NCBI RefSeq assembly: GCF_946479975.1
Contig: NZ_CAMLIX010000008.1
Location: 1-47,954, forward strand
Length of the DNA stretch: 47,954 bases
Reading direction: 5' to 3'
Source: an uncultured Flavobacterium sp.
GTDB lineage: Bacteria > Bacteroidota > Bacteroidia > Flavobacteriales > Flavobacteriaceae
Below, piece by piece: positions 15,779 through 24,772 of this stretch (position 1 is the stretch's first letter; each line of letters begins with the position of its first letter). A program made the translations under genes and the position numbers. Under the pieces are notes generated by a model. It made no database searches. It saw only the letters and a program-made list of their open reading frames with translations, and had not been told where the DNA came from.

Positions 15779-16573
15779 ATGCAATATCAAGGTGTCCTGA
15801 CAAAAATGCAAACAGAATTGGGAAGTCCAATTCAATATTATTTGGTTTTTGAAGATAGTTTCTTAAATGTAAATCAATTACTAGATAAAGAAATCGAAAT
15901 CAATTTTGTTGGCTTTCAATGTTTGAATTGCAGTAAAAAGAAAAAAATATACCGCCAGGGTTTTTGTTACGATTGTTTTTATTCAAGTCCTGCTGTTGGA
16001 GATTGGATCATGAGACCAGAATTAAGTAAAGCACATTTAGGAATTGCAGACCGAGATTTAGATTATGAGTCAAGAGTACAGCTACAGCCTCATGTTGTGT
16101 ATTTAGCGTCAGCTTGCGAAATAAAAGTGGGAGTGACTCGCAAAACACAAGTCCCAACACGCTGGATCGATCAAGGCGCTTCGCAGGCAATTGCTGTTGT
16201 TGAAGTTCCAAACAGATATTTGGCAGGAATTACCGAAGTTGCTTTAAAAGATCATTATACTGATAAAACCAATTGGCGAAAAATGTTGCAAAATTCTGTT
16301 GAGATTTTTGACTTGGTTGCAGAAAAAGTAAAAATTGAAAATTTAATTCCAGATGAGGTTAAAGAATATTTTTACTCGCAAAAAAATGATTTGTTTGAAT
16401 TGAACTATCCTGTTTTGAGTTATCCTGCAAAAGTAAATAGTTTAAATCTGGATAAAACACCTTCGTTTAGTGGCAAACTAACTGGAATTAAAGGGCAGTA
16501 TTTGTTATTTGAAAACGGAACTGTGTTTAATATACGTGGTTCAGAAGGTTATGTTGTGACAATAAACGTGTAG
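15779..16573 (+). CDS. DUF2797 protein with zinc-binding Cys cluster
   Basis: 264 residues. A four-cysteine cluster (Cys48-x2-Cys51 and Cys63-x2-Cys66) likely binds zinc. It is followed by VVYLASACEIKVGVTR (106-121), RWIDQGA (128-134) and an AGITEVALKDHY segment near 149-160. These spaced motifs resemble the GIY-YIG nuclease fold (two strands, Arg, later Glu), so a nucleic-acid-directed role is possible; this is an inference and not established for DUF2797. The GT9 gene follows on the same strand after 166 bases with its own -7 box. Confidence 0.85.
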   Translation: MQYQGVLTKMQTELGSPIQYYLVFEDSFLNVNQLLDKEIEINFVGFQCLNCSKKKKIYRQGFCYDCFYSSPAVGDWIMRPELSKAHLGIADRDLDYESRVQLQPHVVYLASACEIKVGVTRKTQVPTRWIDQGASQAIAVVEVPNRYLAGITEVALKDHYTDKTNWRKMLQNSVEIFDLVAEKVKIENLIPDEVKEYFYSQKNDLFELNYPVLSYPAKVNSLNLDKTPSFSGKLTGIKGQYLLFENGTVFNIRGSEGYVVTINV

Positions 16574-16676
16574 GGTTTTATTATCAAATTGTTATCTTTT
16601 TTTTGTTTTAAATTATTTTAATTTAAAATTTGCAATTTATTTTGGGTTTTTGTGTTAATTACTTGATGAATAATTA

Positions 16677-16684
16677 TAGCTTTG
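16677..16684 (+). promoter_or_regulatory. -7 box of the GT9 gene
   Basis: TAGCTTTG matches TAnnTTTG, 56 bases before the ATG at 16740. The best upstream TTG is 24 bases away (16650-16652), slightly long. Confidence 0.5.
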
Positions 16685-16739
16685 ATGTAATAAAGCAAAT
16701 TTAATTTTCAAAAAATAATACCACAAACACATTCCCCAC

Positions 16740-17786
16740 ATGAGTAACTTAAGAAAAGTTAATGATTATAGGCGCTCTTTAATGCGTAATCTGACCAAGA
16801 ATATTGGAAATTCAAATGTCAGTAAAGGAGGTACTATTGACAGAAATAAAATCAAAAAAGTACTAATCTGCAGGCCAAATGGTCGATTAGGAAACATGCT
16901 TCTCATAACGCCTTTGGTTGAAGAAGTGATGAAAACTTTTCCAAATTGCACAATCGATGTGTTTGTAAAAGGAATGCTTGCACCAATTGTTTTTAAGAAT
17001 TATGATGCTATTGATAAAATAATTCACCTGCCCAAAAAGCCTTTTAAAGAATTAATAAAATACTTTAAAGTTTGGACATTAATTAAAAAGCAAAATTACG
17101 ATGTTGTCATCAATGTCGATCAAAATTCTTCTTCTGGAAGACTTGGCGTTAAATTCTCAAGTGCCAAATATAAGTTTTTCGGAAATCTTCCAGAAAATGT
17201 TACCCTAGACTACGCAGACTACGATCATATTGCAAAATACCCAGTTTATAATTTTAGATACTTTTTAAGCCAGTTCGGCATAGAAGATAAAAAAGAACCT
17301 GTAGCGCTTATAGATTTAAAATTATCTGAAGCCGAAATTGCAAACGGTAAAAAAATACTGGACAATATCGTTGATCCAAATAAAAAAACTATTGCGATTT
17401 TTACTTATGCAACCGGCGAAAAATGTTACGGTCCTGCTTGGTGGCAGGAACTTTACAGTGCATTGAAAAAAGAATATCCGAATGAGAATATATTTGAAGT
17501 GCTGCCGGTAGAAAATGTTTCTAAAATCAATTTTGAAGCGCCGACTTTTTACAGTAAAGATGTCCGCGAAATTGGTTCAGTGTTAGCTAATGTTGATGTA
17601 TTTGTTGGTGCAGATAGTGGTATTATGCATTTGGCAAGTGCTTCAAAAGCGCCAACTGTTGGTTTGTTTTCGGTTTCTAACTTAAAGAAATACGAACCAT
17701 ACGGAAACGAAAGTGTAGCTTTGGATACCAATGTTTTAGGTATTCCAGATTTTATAAAAGCAATCAATAAGATTCTAAAGAAATAG
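16740..17786 (+). CDS. Glycosyltransferase family 9 (heptosyltransferase-like)
   Basis: 348 residues with the GT-B fold signatures of family 9: RPNGRLGNMLLITPLVEEV near residues 43-61 (acceptor side) and FVGADSGIMHLASASKAPTVGLF near 286-308 (nucleotide-sugar side). GT9 enzymes usually add heptose to the LPS inner core. Flavobacteria often have several GT9 genes for surface glycans, so the donor is uncertain. A basic N-terminal stretch of about 35 residues precedes the fold. A terminator follows, and the neighbouring AsmA gene (minus strand) is also an envelope gene. Confidence 0.9.
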   Translation: MSNLRKVNDYRRSLMRNLTKNIGNSNVSKGGTIDRNKIKKVLICRPNGRLGNMLLITPLVEEVMKTFPNCTIDVFVKGMLAPIVFKNYDAIDKIIHLPKKPFKELIKYFKVWTLIKKQNYDVVINVDQNSSSGRLGVKFSSAKYKFFGNLPENVTLDYADYDHIAKYPVYNFRYFLSQFGIEDKKEPVALIDLKLSEAEIANGKKILDNIVDPNKKTIAIFTYATGEKCYGPAWWQELYSALKKEYPNENIFEVLPVENVSKINFEAPTFYSKDVREIGSVLANVDVFVGADSGIMHLASASKAPTVGLFSVSNLKKYEPYGNESVALDTNVLGIPDFIKAINKILKK

Positions 17787-17807
17787 AATTTAAAATATAT
17801 AAAAAAG

Positions 17808-17839
17808 AAAATCCTGTTCGCAAAAACAGGATTTTTTTT
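17808..17839 (+). terminator. Terminator after the GT9 gene
   Basis: A perfect 11-base stem AAAATCCTGTT / AACAGGATTTT (17808-17818 and 17825-17835) with a six-base loop and T-tract. Confidence 0.88.
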
Positions 17840-17849
17840 ATGATAAAAA

Positions 17850-17882
17850 CTTAGTACCTCAGCACCTTAGTACCTCAGCACC
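17850..17882 (+). repeat. Octamer-periodic array (CTTAGTAC/CTCAGCAC)
   Basis: Units CTTAGTAC, CTCAGCAC, CTTAGTAC, CTCAGCAC in exact 8-base phase, forming two perfect 16-base copies. It lies between the convergent GT9 and AsmA genes. Confidence 0.75.
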
Positions 17883-17887
17883 TTTAC

Positions 17888-20491
17888 TTACGGATTCTTC
17901 TTCTTAAACAATCCATTCAACAAATCACTTGCTTTTTTAGTAACTTCTTGGGTTTTTTGTTCTTTTTCTGTTTTTGCAGCCTGCGTTGTATCTTTAGCTT
18001 TTGTGTTTTTGTTGATCAAATCTGTTAACGCAGCAGTTCCTTTTTGTGTCAACTTTTCTTTTTGCTGATTTACCAATTGTGTCGTTAAATTAGTAACGGC
18101 AGTTTTCATATCGGTACTAATTTTTGGATTTGAAAAATTACCACTCAAAACGGCGTTGATTGGAATATTATCCAGTTTTGCAGCATCAGCAGAAGACAGT
18201 TTAGAAATCAAATTATTGGCTTCAGTTCCTAAATATTTAGCAGGAACATCAAATTTTAAATTGTAATTCATAGTCTGATCAAAACCGTGCGTTCCGCCAA
18301 CTGTTACTTTAATATCTTGGTATTTAATATCAAAAGGTTTGATGTTCACCTTTCCATTTTCAAAAGTCAAAGCGGCTTTAATGTCGTTCAAATTCACTTT
18401 ATTCAAATCAACAAATTTAACGTTTGAACTTAAAGCTTTAAGTAAAGTTGAATTTTGAGAATTTACAGTTGTAGAAAGCAATTGTCCAATTAAATCTCCA
18501 GAAATTGATTTTAAATCTGGAGTCAATTCTTTAGCATCCAAATTACCATTCAACTTAATAGTCGAATTTAGTTTACCATTGATAATTCCAGCAATTGGTG
18601 CGATTTTTTTCATCATGTCCAATTGCGTAAAAGTCTGCGCAATATCAACTTGATTGAAACCTAAATTCATATCAAAAGTCGGTATTTTTGCTTTAGTCGA
18701 AACGGCTCCGTTAAGTCCAATAGAACCTCCAAAAATATTTGTTTTAAAGTTTTCTAAAGTTGCTTTTTCATCTTTAATCAACAATCTTCCAGAAACATCC
18801 TTTAGTTTTAAATTATCATACAAAACCGTTGTTGCTTTTGCATTTAAAGTACAATTTAAGAAAGCAGGAATCTTCATCGCTTCAGCAGGTTTTGCTGGAG
18901 TTTTAGTATCTGTTTTTGCAGGTTCGCCGGTCGTCATAAAATCATCAACAGCCAATTGGTTAGAACTCATATTGAAGTTTCCTCTTAATTCCTGTTTTTT
19001 AAACATAAAACCGTAGAAATTTTCTAGAACTCCATTAATACTGATATCACTTTTTCCAGTTGTAGCATCAAATTGTTTTAAGTTGATTTTACTCGGATTA
19101 AATTCAACCAAAGCCGTACTGATGTTCATCGATTTATTGTTTTCATCTGTATATTTAAATCCAGATAAACTCATTGTTCCAGCATTTTTGATATTTTCGT
19201 ACTGACTTTTTTCTACAGAAGCCATGTCAAAATTAGTCGTCACGTCTGCTTTTAAAATACCTGCAAGCGGTTTGTCCATTTTAATTGGATACGCTTTTGA
19301 AAGATTTGCCAAGTTGATTGTTCCTTTCAAAGCCGCATCAACAATTGGGTTTACGGTTATGTTTTTGATATTCGCTTTAGCGTTAAAAACATCTTGATCA
19401 ATTTTAAAAGAAAGTTTATCTAAGTTGACATAAGTGTCATTTAAAATTCCAGTTTCATTGATAATTTTAGTATCAATTACAATATTCTGAACCGATTTTG
19501 GAAGATTAGGATATTGGAAAGAGGCATTATTTGATGCAATTTCGATATTAAATTTAGGAACCGTAGTTTCTGTTAATTCTCCTTTTGCAAAACCATTAAC
19601 CGTAAAATCTCCCGTAGTTTTTACACCATTTAAACTAGAAGCATAAGCTGACGGAATCAAACCTAAGAAATTGGTAAATGATGAGGTCGGAGTTTTAAAT
19701 TTTAAATCGTAAATCTGTTTGTTTTCAGCCATTTGAATAAATCCGTCAAATTCAAGCGGCAATTGGTTGATTAAAGCTTTGTTTTCTTTAAAAGTATATT
19801 TGCTTTGATCCAAATCGATTCCTAAAACGGCGTCTAAAGTTAGTTTTACATTTTTCATGTAATTCATTTTATCCATATCTAAGGAAACTTTTGCAGTCGT
19901 TTTGGTATTCAAATCTAATTTTGAATTGGTAAAATCTCCAGTTCCTTCGTGATTTAAACTGTCAATTACCATTTTAATTTTAGAACCTTGATCGATATAT
20001 CTGAAGGTAAAATTTTCGATTTTATAGTTTTGAATTTTTAAAGAAAGTGGTTTTCCTGTTTCATCTTTTTTATCCTCTTTTTTGTCTTTTAAAGCGATAT
20101 CAAAGTTTCCAACACCATCTTTATTAAAAATAATGTTCACCAATCCGTTGTTCGAGCTAATTCCCTGAATATTTAAAGGTTCATCTTTTCCTTTGAAAAG
20201 CTCTTTTACACTCATTTTTAGATTTAATTCGCCTAAAGAGACCAGCGTGTCGCCTTCAAAAGGAGCTTTGTTAATGATGACAAGTTTCTCGATTCCGACA
20301 GTTGCATTTGGGAAATTCTTAAATAAACTTAAATCAGCATCTTTAAAACTCACTTTAGCATCAACACTTTCGTTGATCGCTTCGGCAATTTTAGCTTTAA
20401 TCTGATCTTGAAAGAAGTACGGAATGGCAAATAATGCAGCAACAAAAACCACAATAACTATGGCACTTATTTTTAAAACTTTCTTTAGCAT
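17888..20491 (-). CDS. AsmA-family envelope protein
   Basis: 867 residues with an N-terminal membrane helix (about 5-27), followed by the AsmA start region (DADLSLFKNFPNATVGIEKL) and a long run of beta-strand repeats, then the AsmA C-terminal domain (about 690-800, with YNLKFDVPAKYLG). The last 70 residues are Lys/Gln/Thr-rich and likely disordered. AsmA-like proteins of the VPS13/Tam41-like bridge type are thought to carry or order lipids between the two membranes; in flavobacteria the exact role is unknown. A -7 box TATTTTTG lies at 20542-20535, 44 bases upstream of the ATG. Confidence 0.92.
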   Translation of the reverse strand: MLKKVLKISAIVIVVFVAALFAIPYFFQDQIKAKIAEAINESVDAKVSFKDADLSLFKNFPNATVGIEKLVIINKAPFEGDTLVSLGELNLKMSVKELFKGKDEPLNIQGISSNNGLVNIIFNKDGVGNFDIALKDKKEDKKDETGKPLSLKIQNYKIENFTFRYIDQGSKIKMVIDSLNHEGTGDFTNSKLDLNTKTTAKVSLDMDKMNYMKNVKLTLDAVLGIDLDQSKYTFKENKALINQLPLEFDGFIQMAENKQIYDLKFKTPTSSFTNFLGLIPSAYASSLNGVKTTGDFTVNGFAKGELTETTVPKFNIEIASNNASFQYPNLPKSVQNIVIDTKIINETGILNDTYVNLDKLSFKIDQDVFNAKANIKNITVNPIVDAALKGTINLANLSKAYPIKMDKPLAGILKADVTTNFDMASVEKSQYENIKNAGTMSLSGFKYTDENNKSMNISTALVEFNPSKINLKQFDATTGKSDISINGVLENFYGFMFKKQELRGNFNMSSNQLAVDDFMTTGEPAKTDTKTPAKPAEAMKIPAFLNCTLNAKATTVLYDNLKLKDVSGRLLIKDEKATLENFKTNIFGGSIGLNGAVSTKAKIPTFDMNLGFNQVDIAQTFTQLDMMKKIAPIAGIINGKLNSTIKLNGNLDAKELTPDLKSISGDLIGQLLSTTVNSQNSTLLKALSSNVKFVDLNKVNLNDIKAALTFENGKVNIKPFDIKYQDIKVTVGGTHGFDQTMNYNLKFDVPAKYLGTEANNLISKLSSADAAKLDNIPINAVLSGNFSNPKISTDMKTAVTNLTTQLVNQQKEKLTQKGTAALTDLINKNTKAKDTTQAAKTEKEQKTQEVTKKASDLLNGLFKKKNP

Positions 20492-20534
20492 ATAATTAGA
20501 TTTGAGGGTTTAATTATTTTAAAATCGACTCATG

Positions 20535-20542
20535 CAAAAATA
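20535..20542 (-). promoter_or_regulatory. -7 box of the AsmA gene
   Basis: TATTTTTG on the minus strand matches TAnnTTTG; no TTG at the -33 distance. Confidence 0.5.
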
Positions 20543-20610
20543 GCTTTTTTTAGCAGAGCTTGAAGATAAAGTTTTCTTAAAATGTAAGAATAATACTTTG
20601 TTTTTGAAGT

Positions 20611-20646
20611 AAAAAAATCCGTTTGAAACTATTTCAAACGGATTTT
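20611..20646 (-). terminator. Terminator of the sppA-hydrolase operon
   Basis: A perfect 14-base stem AAATCCGTTTGAAA / TTTCAAACGGATTT (20615-20628 and 20632-20645) with a three-base loop. On the minus strand it is followed by a T-tract, 18 bases after the hydrolase stop. Confidence 0.88.
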
Positions 20647-20663
20647 AAGTTGTATTTATTTCA

Positions 20664-21614
20664 TTATTTCTGAATAAAAGAAACGATCTTTTCTACAAGT
20701 GTTTCAGATATCGGAAGCGTTTCATTGTTATAACTCGCCATATTCGCATTTTGATCGCCGTCGATGATTTTCATGATATGATTCATTTTATCAATAATTA
20801 GTTTTTCGGAGCTTTTATTGGCTTCGGCTAAATTTTCGGCATCTTTTACAGAAACTTGTAAATCACTATTTCCTTGTAGAATTAAAACAGGAATAGTCAG
20901 TTTTTTTATTTCCGTCTGCGGATTGTATTTAAACCAAGAAATCAAATACGGCTGAATACTTGGTCTGAAAAGTGAGTTCAGCATTGGGTCAACTTTTTTA
21001 ACCGTAAATCCGTTTTTCAAACTGTCGATAATCGGAAAAGTCATGTCTTCAAGCGGTTTCATTGCTTTTGCGCTTATCTGCGTTTTAATCATTTTATCGG
21101 CAGGTTCTCCAGCGCCCGCAATAGATATAAATTTATCTGCTTTAACACCGCCGATCATTCCAATCAAAGAACCTTCGCTGTGTCCAATTACAATAACTTT
21201 TGAAAAGCGTTTGTCCTGTCTTAAAAAGTTAATCCAGCTTTTTACATCTTGAATATAATTTTCAAAAACCAAAGTCCCTTCAGAAGGTCCGCCTGCAGCT
21301 TTGCTTTCGCCAATTCCTCTTTTATCAAAACGTAAAGATGCAATTCCGTCTTTTGCTAAAGCTTCTGCCAGCATTTTCAACGAATTGTTTTTCATCATTG
21401 CATTATTGCCATCTCTGTCCGTAGGTCCAGAACCCGCAATAATTAAGGCAACTGGATATTTTTTTGTCAAATCTGGAGTAGTAAGCGTACCAAATATTTG
21501 ATCGTTGTTTATTTTTAAGACCGCTGGTGCTTCCTTAAAAGTAAGTTCCTTTTTAATTTGTGCGTTGAGAACGCTCCAAAATAAAACAGTCAAAAAAAGA
21601 ATTATTTTATTCAT
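20664..21614 (-). CDS. Exported alpha/beta hydrolase
   Basis: 316 residues with a signal peptide (MNKIILFLTVLFWSVLNA, cleavage likely after NA). The fold is alpha/beta hydrolase: oxyanion segment IAGSGPTDRDGN near 59-70, SLRFDKRGIGES near 96-107, nucleophile elbow GHSEGS with Ser near 147, and NHMMKI-like His near the end (DKMNHIMKI). It resembles the exported 'alpha/beta hydrolase family, peptidase S9-like' esterases of Bacteroidota; substrate unknown. It begins six bases after the sppA stop, so the two are cotranscribed. Confidence 0.9.
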   Translation of the reverse strand: MNKIILFLTVLFWSVLNAQIKKELTFKEAPAVLKINNDQIFGTLTTPDLTKKYPVALIIAGSGPTDRDGNNAMMKNNSLKMLAEALAKDGIASLRFDKRGIGESKAAGGPSEGTLVFENYIQDVKSWINFLRQDKRFSKVIVIGHSEGSLIGMIGGVKADKFISIAGAGEPADKMIKTQISAKAMKPLEDMTFPIIDSLKNGFTVKKVDPMLNSLFRPSIQPYLISWFKYNPQTEIKKLTIPVLILQGNSDLQVSVKDAENLAEANKSSEKLIIDKMNHIMKIIDGDQNANMASYNNETLPISETLVEKIVSFIQK

Positions 21615-21620
21615 ATTGAA

Positions 21621-23378
21621 TTAATAAATATTGATTCCGTACGGCATTATTGCTTGAACTCCTTTTAGTTTTTGATATTTCTTTACTTGCTCAATTAGCA
21701 GGTAATTTTCTTCTCCAATTTCTTCTTTTATAAAAGCTTCTTTAGATCTTGCAAAAGGAAGAGTTGAAAGTAAATCGTTAAAACTCTTTTCGTATTCTGG
21801 ATAATTTTGAGTACTGTATGTTTTGATTTTAGCAATTTTAGCAGCTTCTGCAATGGCATCGTTTAAGCCCCCAATTTTATCCACTAATCCTAATTTTAAA
21901 GCTTCTGTTCCAGACCAAACTCTACCTTGAGCAATAGCATCAACTTGATCAAAAGTCATTTTACGTCCTTCTGCAACGTGTGTTACAAATGTGTTGTAGA
22001 TTTTTTCAACTCCTTCTAAAGTAAAAGCTTTAAACTTTTCGTCAACCGGCACAAACGGACTGTAATTTGCTGCGTTCTCGTGCGTTTTAACCTGTTCTGA
22101 ATTGATTCCTAATTTATTTGCCAAAGGACTAAAATTTGGAAGTATTCCAAAAACGCCTATAGATCCTGTAATTGTATTGTTTTCTGCAAAAATTTTATTA
22201 GCGTTGCAGGCAATATAATAACCTCCAGAAGCGGCATAATTTCCCATAGAAACTACCACAGGTTTTACTTTTTTGGTGATTTCGATTTCTCTCCAGATTA
22301 AGTCAGAAGTTAGCGCGCTTCCTCCTGGACTATCAATTCTAAGAACAATTGCTTTAACATCGTCATTTTTTCTCGCTTCTTGCAAAGAACGACGCATTGA
22401 TCCTTCGCCAATTGTATTTACATCACCTTCGCCGCTTGCAATTTCGCCTTGAGCATAAATAATTGCAATTTGGTCGCTCGCCGTATTAGCCAAAGCTGTT
22501 GTAACATTATTTTGAGTATAATCTAAAATGGAAATTTTGTTGTAATCTTCGTCTTTTTCTACTTTTAAAGCTTTTCTAATGGCATCATGATAAACATCTT
22601 CATAAGCTACAATGTCAACCAAATGCTGTTGTTTTGCCATTTCTGGAGTTCTAGCCAAAAGTCCGTTTGCAATTTCATTTAATTTTGGAAGCGGAATATT
22701 TCTGCTTTTTGAAATATCTGTAGAAACAGTCGCCCAAATGGAGTTCAAAAGAGCTGTAGTTTGTTCTCTGTTGGCATCACTCATTTTATTTTCTAAGAAA
22801 GGTTCAACGGCACTTTTATATTTTCCGTGACGAATTACTTCCATATGAATTCCTGATTTATCTTGAAAATCTTTGAAAAACATAATTTCAGAGGAAAGAC
22901 CTTTAAAATCTAAATCTCCCGCCGGATTTATATAAATCGTATTGGCAACAGAGTTCAAATAATATTCTTTCTGCGAATAGGTATTGGCGTAAGCCCAAAC
23001 AAATTTTCCTGATTTTTTGAAGCTTTCAAGCGCATTTCTCAAATCTTTGTATTGCGCAAGACCAAGAGAAGATTCATCATTTAAAATAGAAATTCCTTTG
23101 ATGTTATCATCTTTTTTAGCGGCTTCAATTGCATTTAGGACATCTGTAAGACCAATTCCTTTTTTATCTGAAAAAACGCTAACCCAAGGGTCTTTATATT
23201 TTCCTGCGTAATCGTTTTTGATTTCTTTTAAATTCAATTCGATAACCGAATCAGATTTAACCGAAACTTTGTCGTCTCCGCCAAAAAGCGCTGCAATAAA
23301 TACCGCTCCGAAAAAGAAAAGCATTATAAAAACAAAAATACCAATAACTGTGGCAAGTACATTTCCTAAAAATTTCAT
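21621..23378 (-). CDS. sppA: Signal peptide peptidase SppA, 67-kDa type
   Basis: Membrane serine protease that degrades cleaved signal peptides. The 585-residue protein has an N-terminal membrane helix (about 7-32) and two tandem SppA domains, as in the E. coli 67-kDa form. The Ser-Lys dyad is visible: Lys188 in GKYKSAVEP of the first domain and Ser384 in GNYAASGGYYIA of the second, with RIDSPGGSA at 348-356. It is first in an operon with the exported hydrolase and divergent from folK. Confidence 0.95.
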   Translation of the reverse strand: MKFLGNVLATVIGIFVFIMLFFFGAVFIAALFGGDDKVSVKSDSVIELNLKEIKNDYAGKYKDPWVSVFSDKKGIGLTDVLNAIEAAKKDDNIKGISILNDESSLGLAQYKDLRNALESFKKSGKFVWAYANTYSQKEYYLNSVANTIYINPAGDLDFKGLSSEIMFFKDFQDKSGIHMEVIRHGKYKSAVEPFLENKMSDANREQTTALLNSIWATVSTDISKSRNIPLPKLNEIANGLLARTPEMAKQQHLVDIVAYEDVYHDAIRKALKVEKDEDYNKISILDYTQNNVTTALANTASDQIAIIYAQGEIASGEGDVNTIGEGSMRRSLQEARKNDDVKAIVLRIDSPGGSALTSDLIWREIEITKKVKPVVVSMGNYAASGGYYIACNANKIFAENNTITGSIGVFGILPNFSPLANKLGINSEQVKTHENAANYSPFVPVDEKFKAFTLEGVEKIYNTFVTHVAEGRKMTFDQVDAIAQGRVWSGTEALKLGLVDKIGGLNDAIAEAAKIAKIKTYSTQNYPEYEKSFNDLLSTLPFARSKEAFIKEEIGEENYLLIEQVKKYQKLKGVQAIMPYGINIY

Positions 23379-23516
23379 GTGTATATTTTTTTAATAAGTC
23401 GCCAAAAAGAGCAAAACGTTACAAATTAGACTTCTAGAATTGTTGTTCAATCTTAGGCGTCGTTTCACAAATATATTGGTTAATTCTAAAATAGTTTTAG
23501 TTAATTTGCATTAATT

Positions 23517-24650
23517 ATGAAATTACAGCATCAAGTCGTTTTGTCGATAGGCAGCAACCAAGGAGACAGACTAGAAAATATCCAAAATTGTATTGATTTA
23601 ATCCATCAAAATGTCGGAACTGTCATTCAGGTTTCAAAGCTTTATGAAACACCTGCATGGGGTTTTGAAAGTGATGCTTTTTATAATTGTGCCTTACTTT
23701 TGCACACCAATTCTTCTGCTCAAAAAATATTAAATCAAGTTTTAAAGGTTGAAAAAGAGCTGGGAAGAATTCGTTCTAATCAAGAAGGATATCAATCCCG
23801 AATTATAGATGTTGATTTGATTGTTTATGATGATCAAGTGATTGATTCGGAAAAACTTAAAGTGCCGCATCCTTTAATGCAAAACCGAAATTTTGTTTTA
23901 CTGCCGATGCAGGATTTAAAACTAAATTGGAAACATCCTGTTTTAAACAAAACTATAGCAGAATTAATCGCTGTTACTCCAGATGAAAGTGTTTGTACAG
24001 TGGTTCAAGATTTGCAGAATCCGCTGGATGAAATTCCTTTAAACCAGTTTAATTATATTTCTTTTGAAGGGAATATTGGTGCAGGAAAAACTACTTTGGT
24101 ACATAAAATTGCAGAAGATTTTAATGCGAAAACGGTTTTAGAAAGATTTGCAGATAATCCGTTTCTGCCTAAGTTTTACAAAGATCAAAATAGATATGCT
24201 TTTCCGCTCGAAATGTCATTTTTAGCCGATCGTTATCAGCAGTTATCAGATGATTTGGCGCAGTTTGATTTGTTCAAAGATTTTATCGTAGCCGATTATC
24301 ATATTTTTAAATCATTGATTTTTGCGAAGATCACGTTGCAGGAAGATGAATATCGCTTGTATCGAAATCTGTTTGACATTATTTACAAAGAAATGCCAAA
24401 GCCAGATTTGTATGTGTATTTGTATCAAAATACAGAACGACTTCTTCAAAACATTAAAAAGCGGGGTCGTACTTACGAACAAAATATCGAAGCATCGTAT
24501 TTAGAAAAAATCAATAATGGTTATTTGGAATACATTAAATCTCAAACCGATTTGAATGTTCTGGTCATTGATGTTTCTGATCGTGATTTTGTGAAAAAAC
24601 ACGAAGACTATGTTTTTATTTTAAATGAAATTAAGAAGAAGCTTAGATAA
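23517..24650 (+). CDS. folK: Fused folate enzyme HPPK and deoxynucleoside kinase
   Basis: A 377-residue two-domain protein. Residues 1-160 are 6-hydroxymethyl-7,8-dihydropterin pyrophosphokinase: SIGSNQGDRLENI (10-22), YETPAWGF (43-50) and RIIDVDLIVYDD (95-106). Residues 178-377 are a deoxynucleoside kinase of the dCK/dGK type: P-loop GNIGAGKT (185-192), the LADRYQ motif near 236-241 and KRGRTYE near 315-321. The pair couples folate synthesis with nucleoside salvage in one chain; I recall the fusion as common in Flavobacteriia. The substrate of the kinase domain (dA, dG or dC) cannot be read from the sequence. Confidence 0.94.
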   Translation: MKLQHQVVLSIGSNQGDRLENIQNCIDLIHQNVGTVIQVSKLYETPAWGFESDAFYNCALLLHTNSSAQKILNQVLKVEKELGRIRSNQEGYQSRIIDVDLIVYDDQVIDSEKLKVPHPLMQNRNFVLLPMQDLKLNWKHPVLNKTIAELIAVTPDESVCTVVQDLQNPLDEIPLNQFNYISFEGNIGAGKTTLVHKIAEDFNAKTVLERFADNPFLPKFYKDQNRYAFPLEMSFLADRYQQLSDDLAQFDLFKDFIVADYHIFKSLIFAKITLQEDEYRLYRNLFDIIYKEMPKPDLYVYLYQNTERLLQNIKKRGRTYEQNIEASYLEKINNGYLEYIKSQTDLNVLVIDVSDRDFVKKHEDYVFILNEIKKKLR

Positions 24651-24655
24651 TGTGG

Positions 24656-24766
24656 GAATTAGAAAATTAGTCAATTAGAAAATTTTGAAGAGTTCTTTTA
24701 AATTATCTAATTATCAAATTGGCATATTTACTAATTAAATTATCAAATTGGCACATTCTCTAATTA
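24656..24766 (+). repeat. AT-rich repeat with a tandem 29-base unit
   Basis: Two adjacent 29-base copies at 24709-24737 and 24738-24766 start AATTATCAAATTGGCA and end CTAATTA, with three mismatches between them. They follow a region of AATTAGAAAATTAG-like words at 24658-24685 that is partly complementary to them. It separates the convergent folK and T9SS-protein genes; no classic terminator is visible. Confidence 0.6.
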
Positions 24767-24772
24767 AAAAAA

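Noticed and set aside
17850..17882. CRISPR array
   Set aside because: Units are 8 bases long with no spacers; no cas genes are present in the window.
18654..19016. A 120-codon plus-strand ORF inside the AsmA gene
   Set aside because: It is the antisense shadow of a long, well-supported gene and has no family features.
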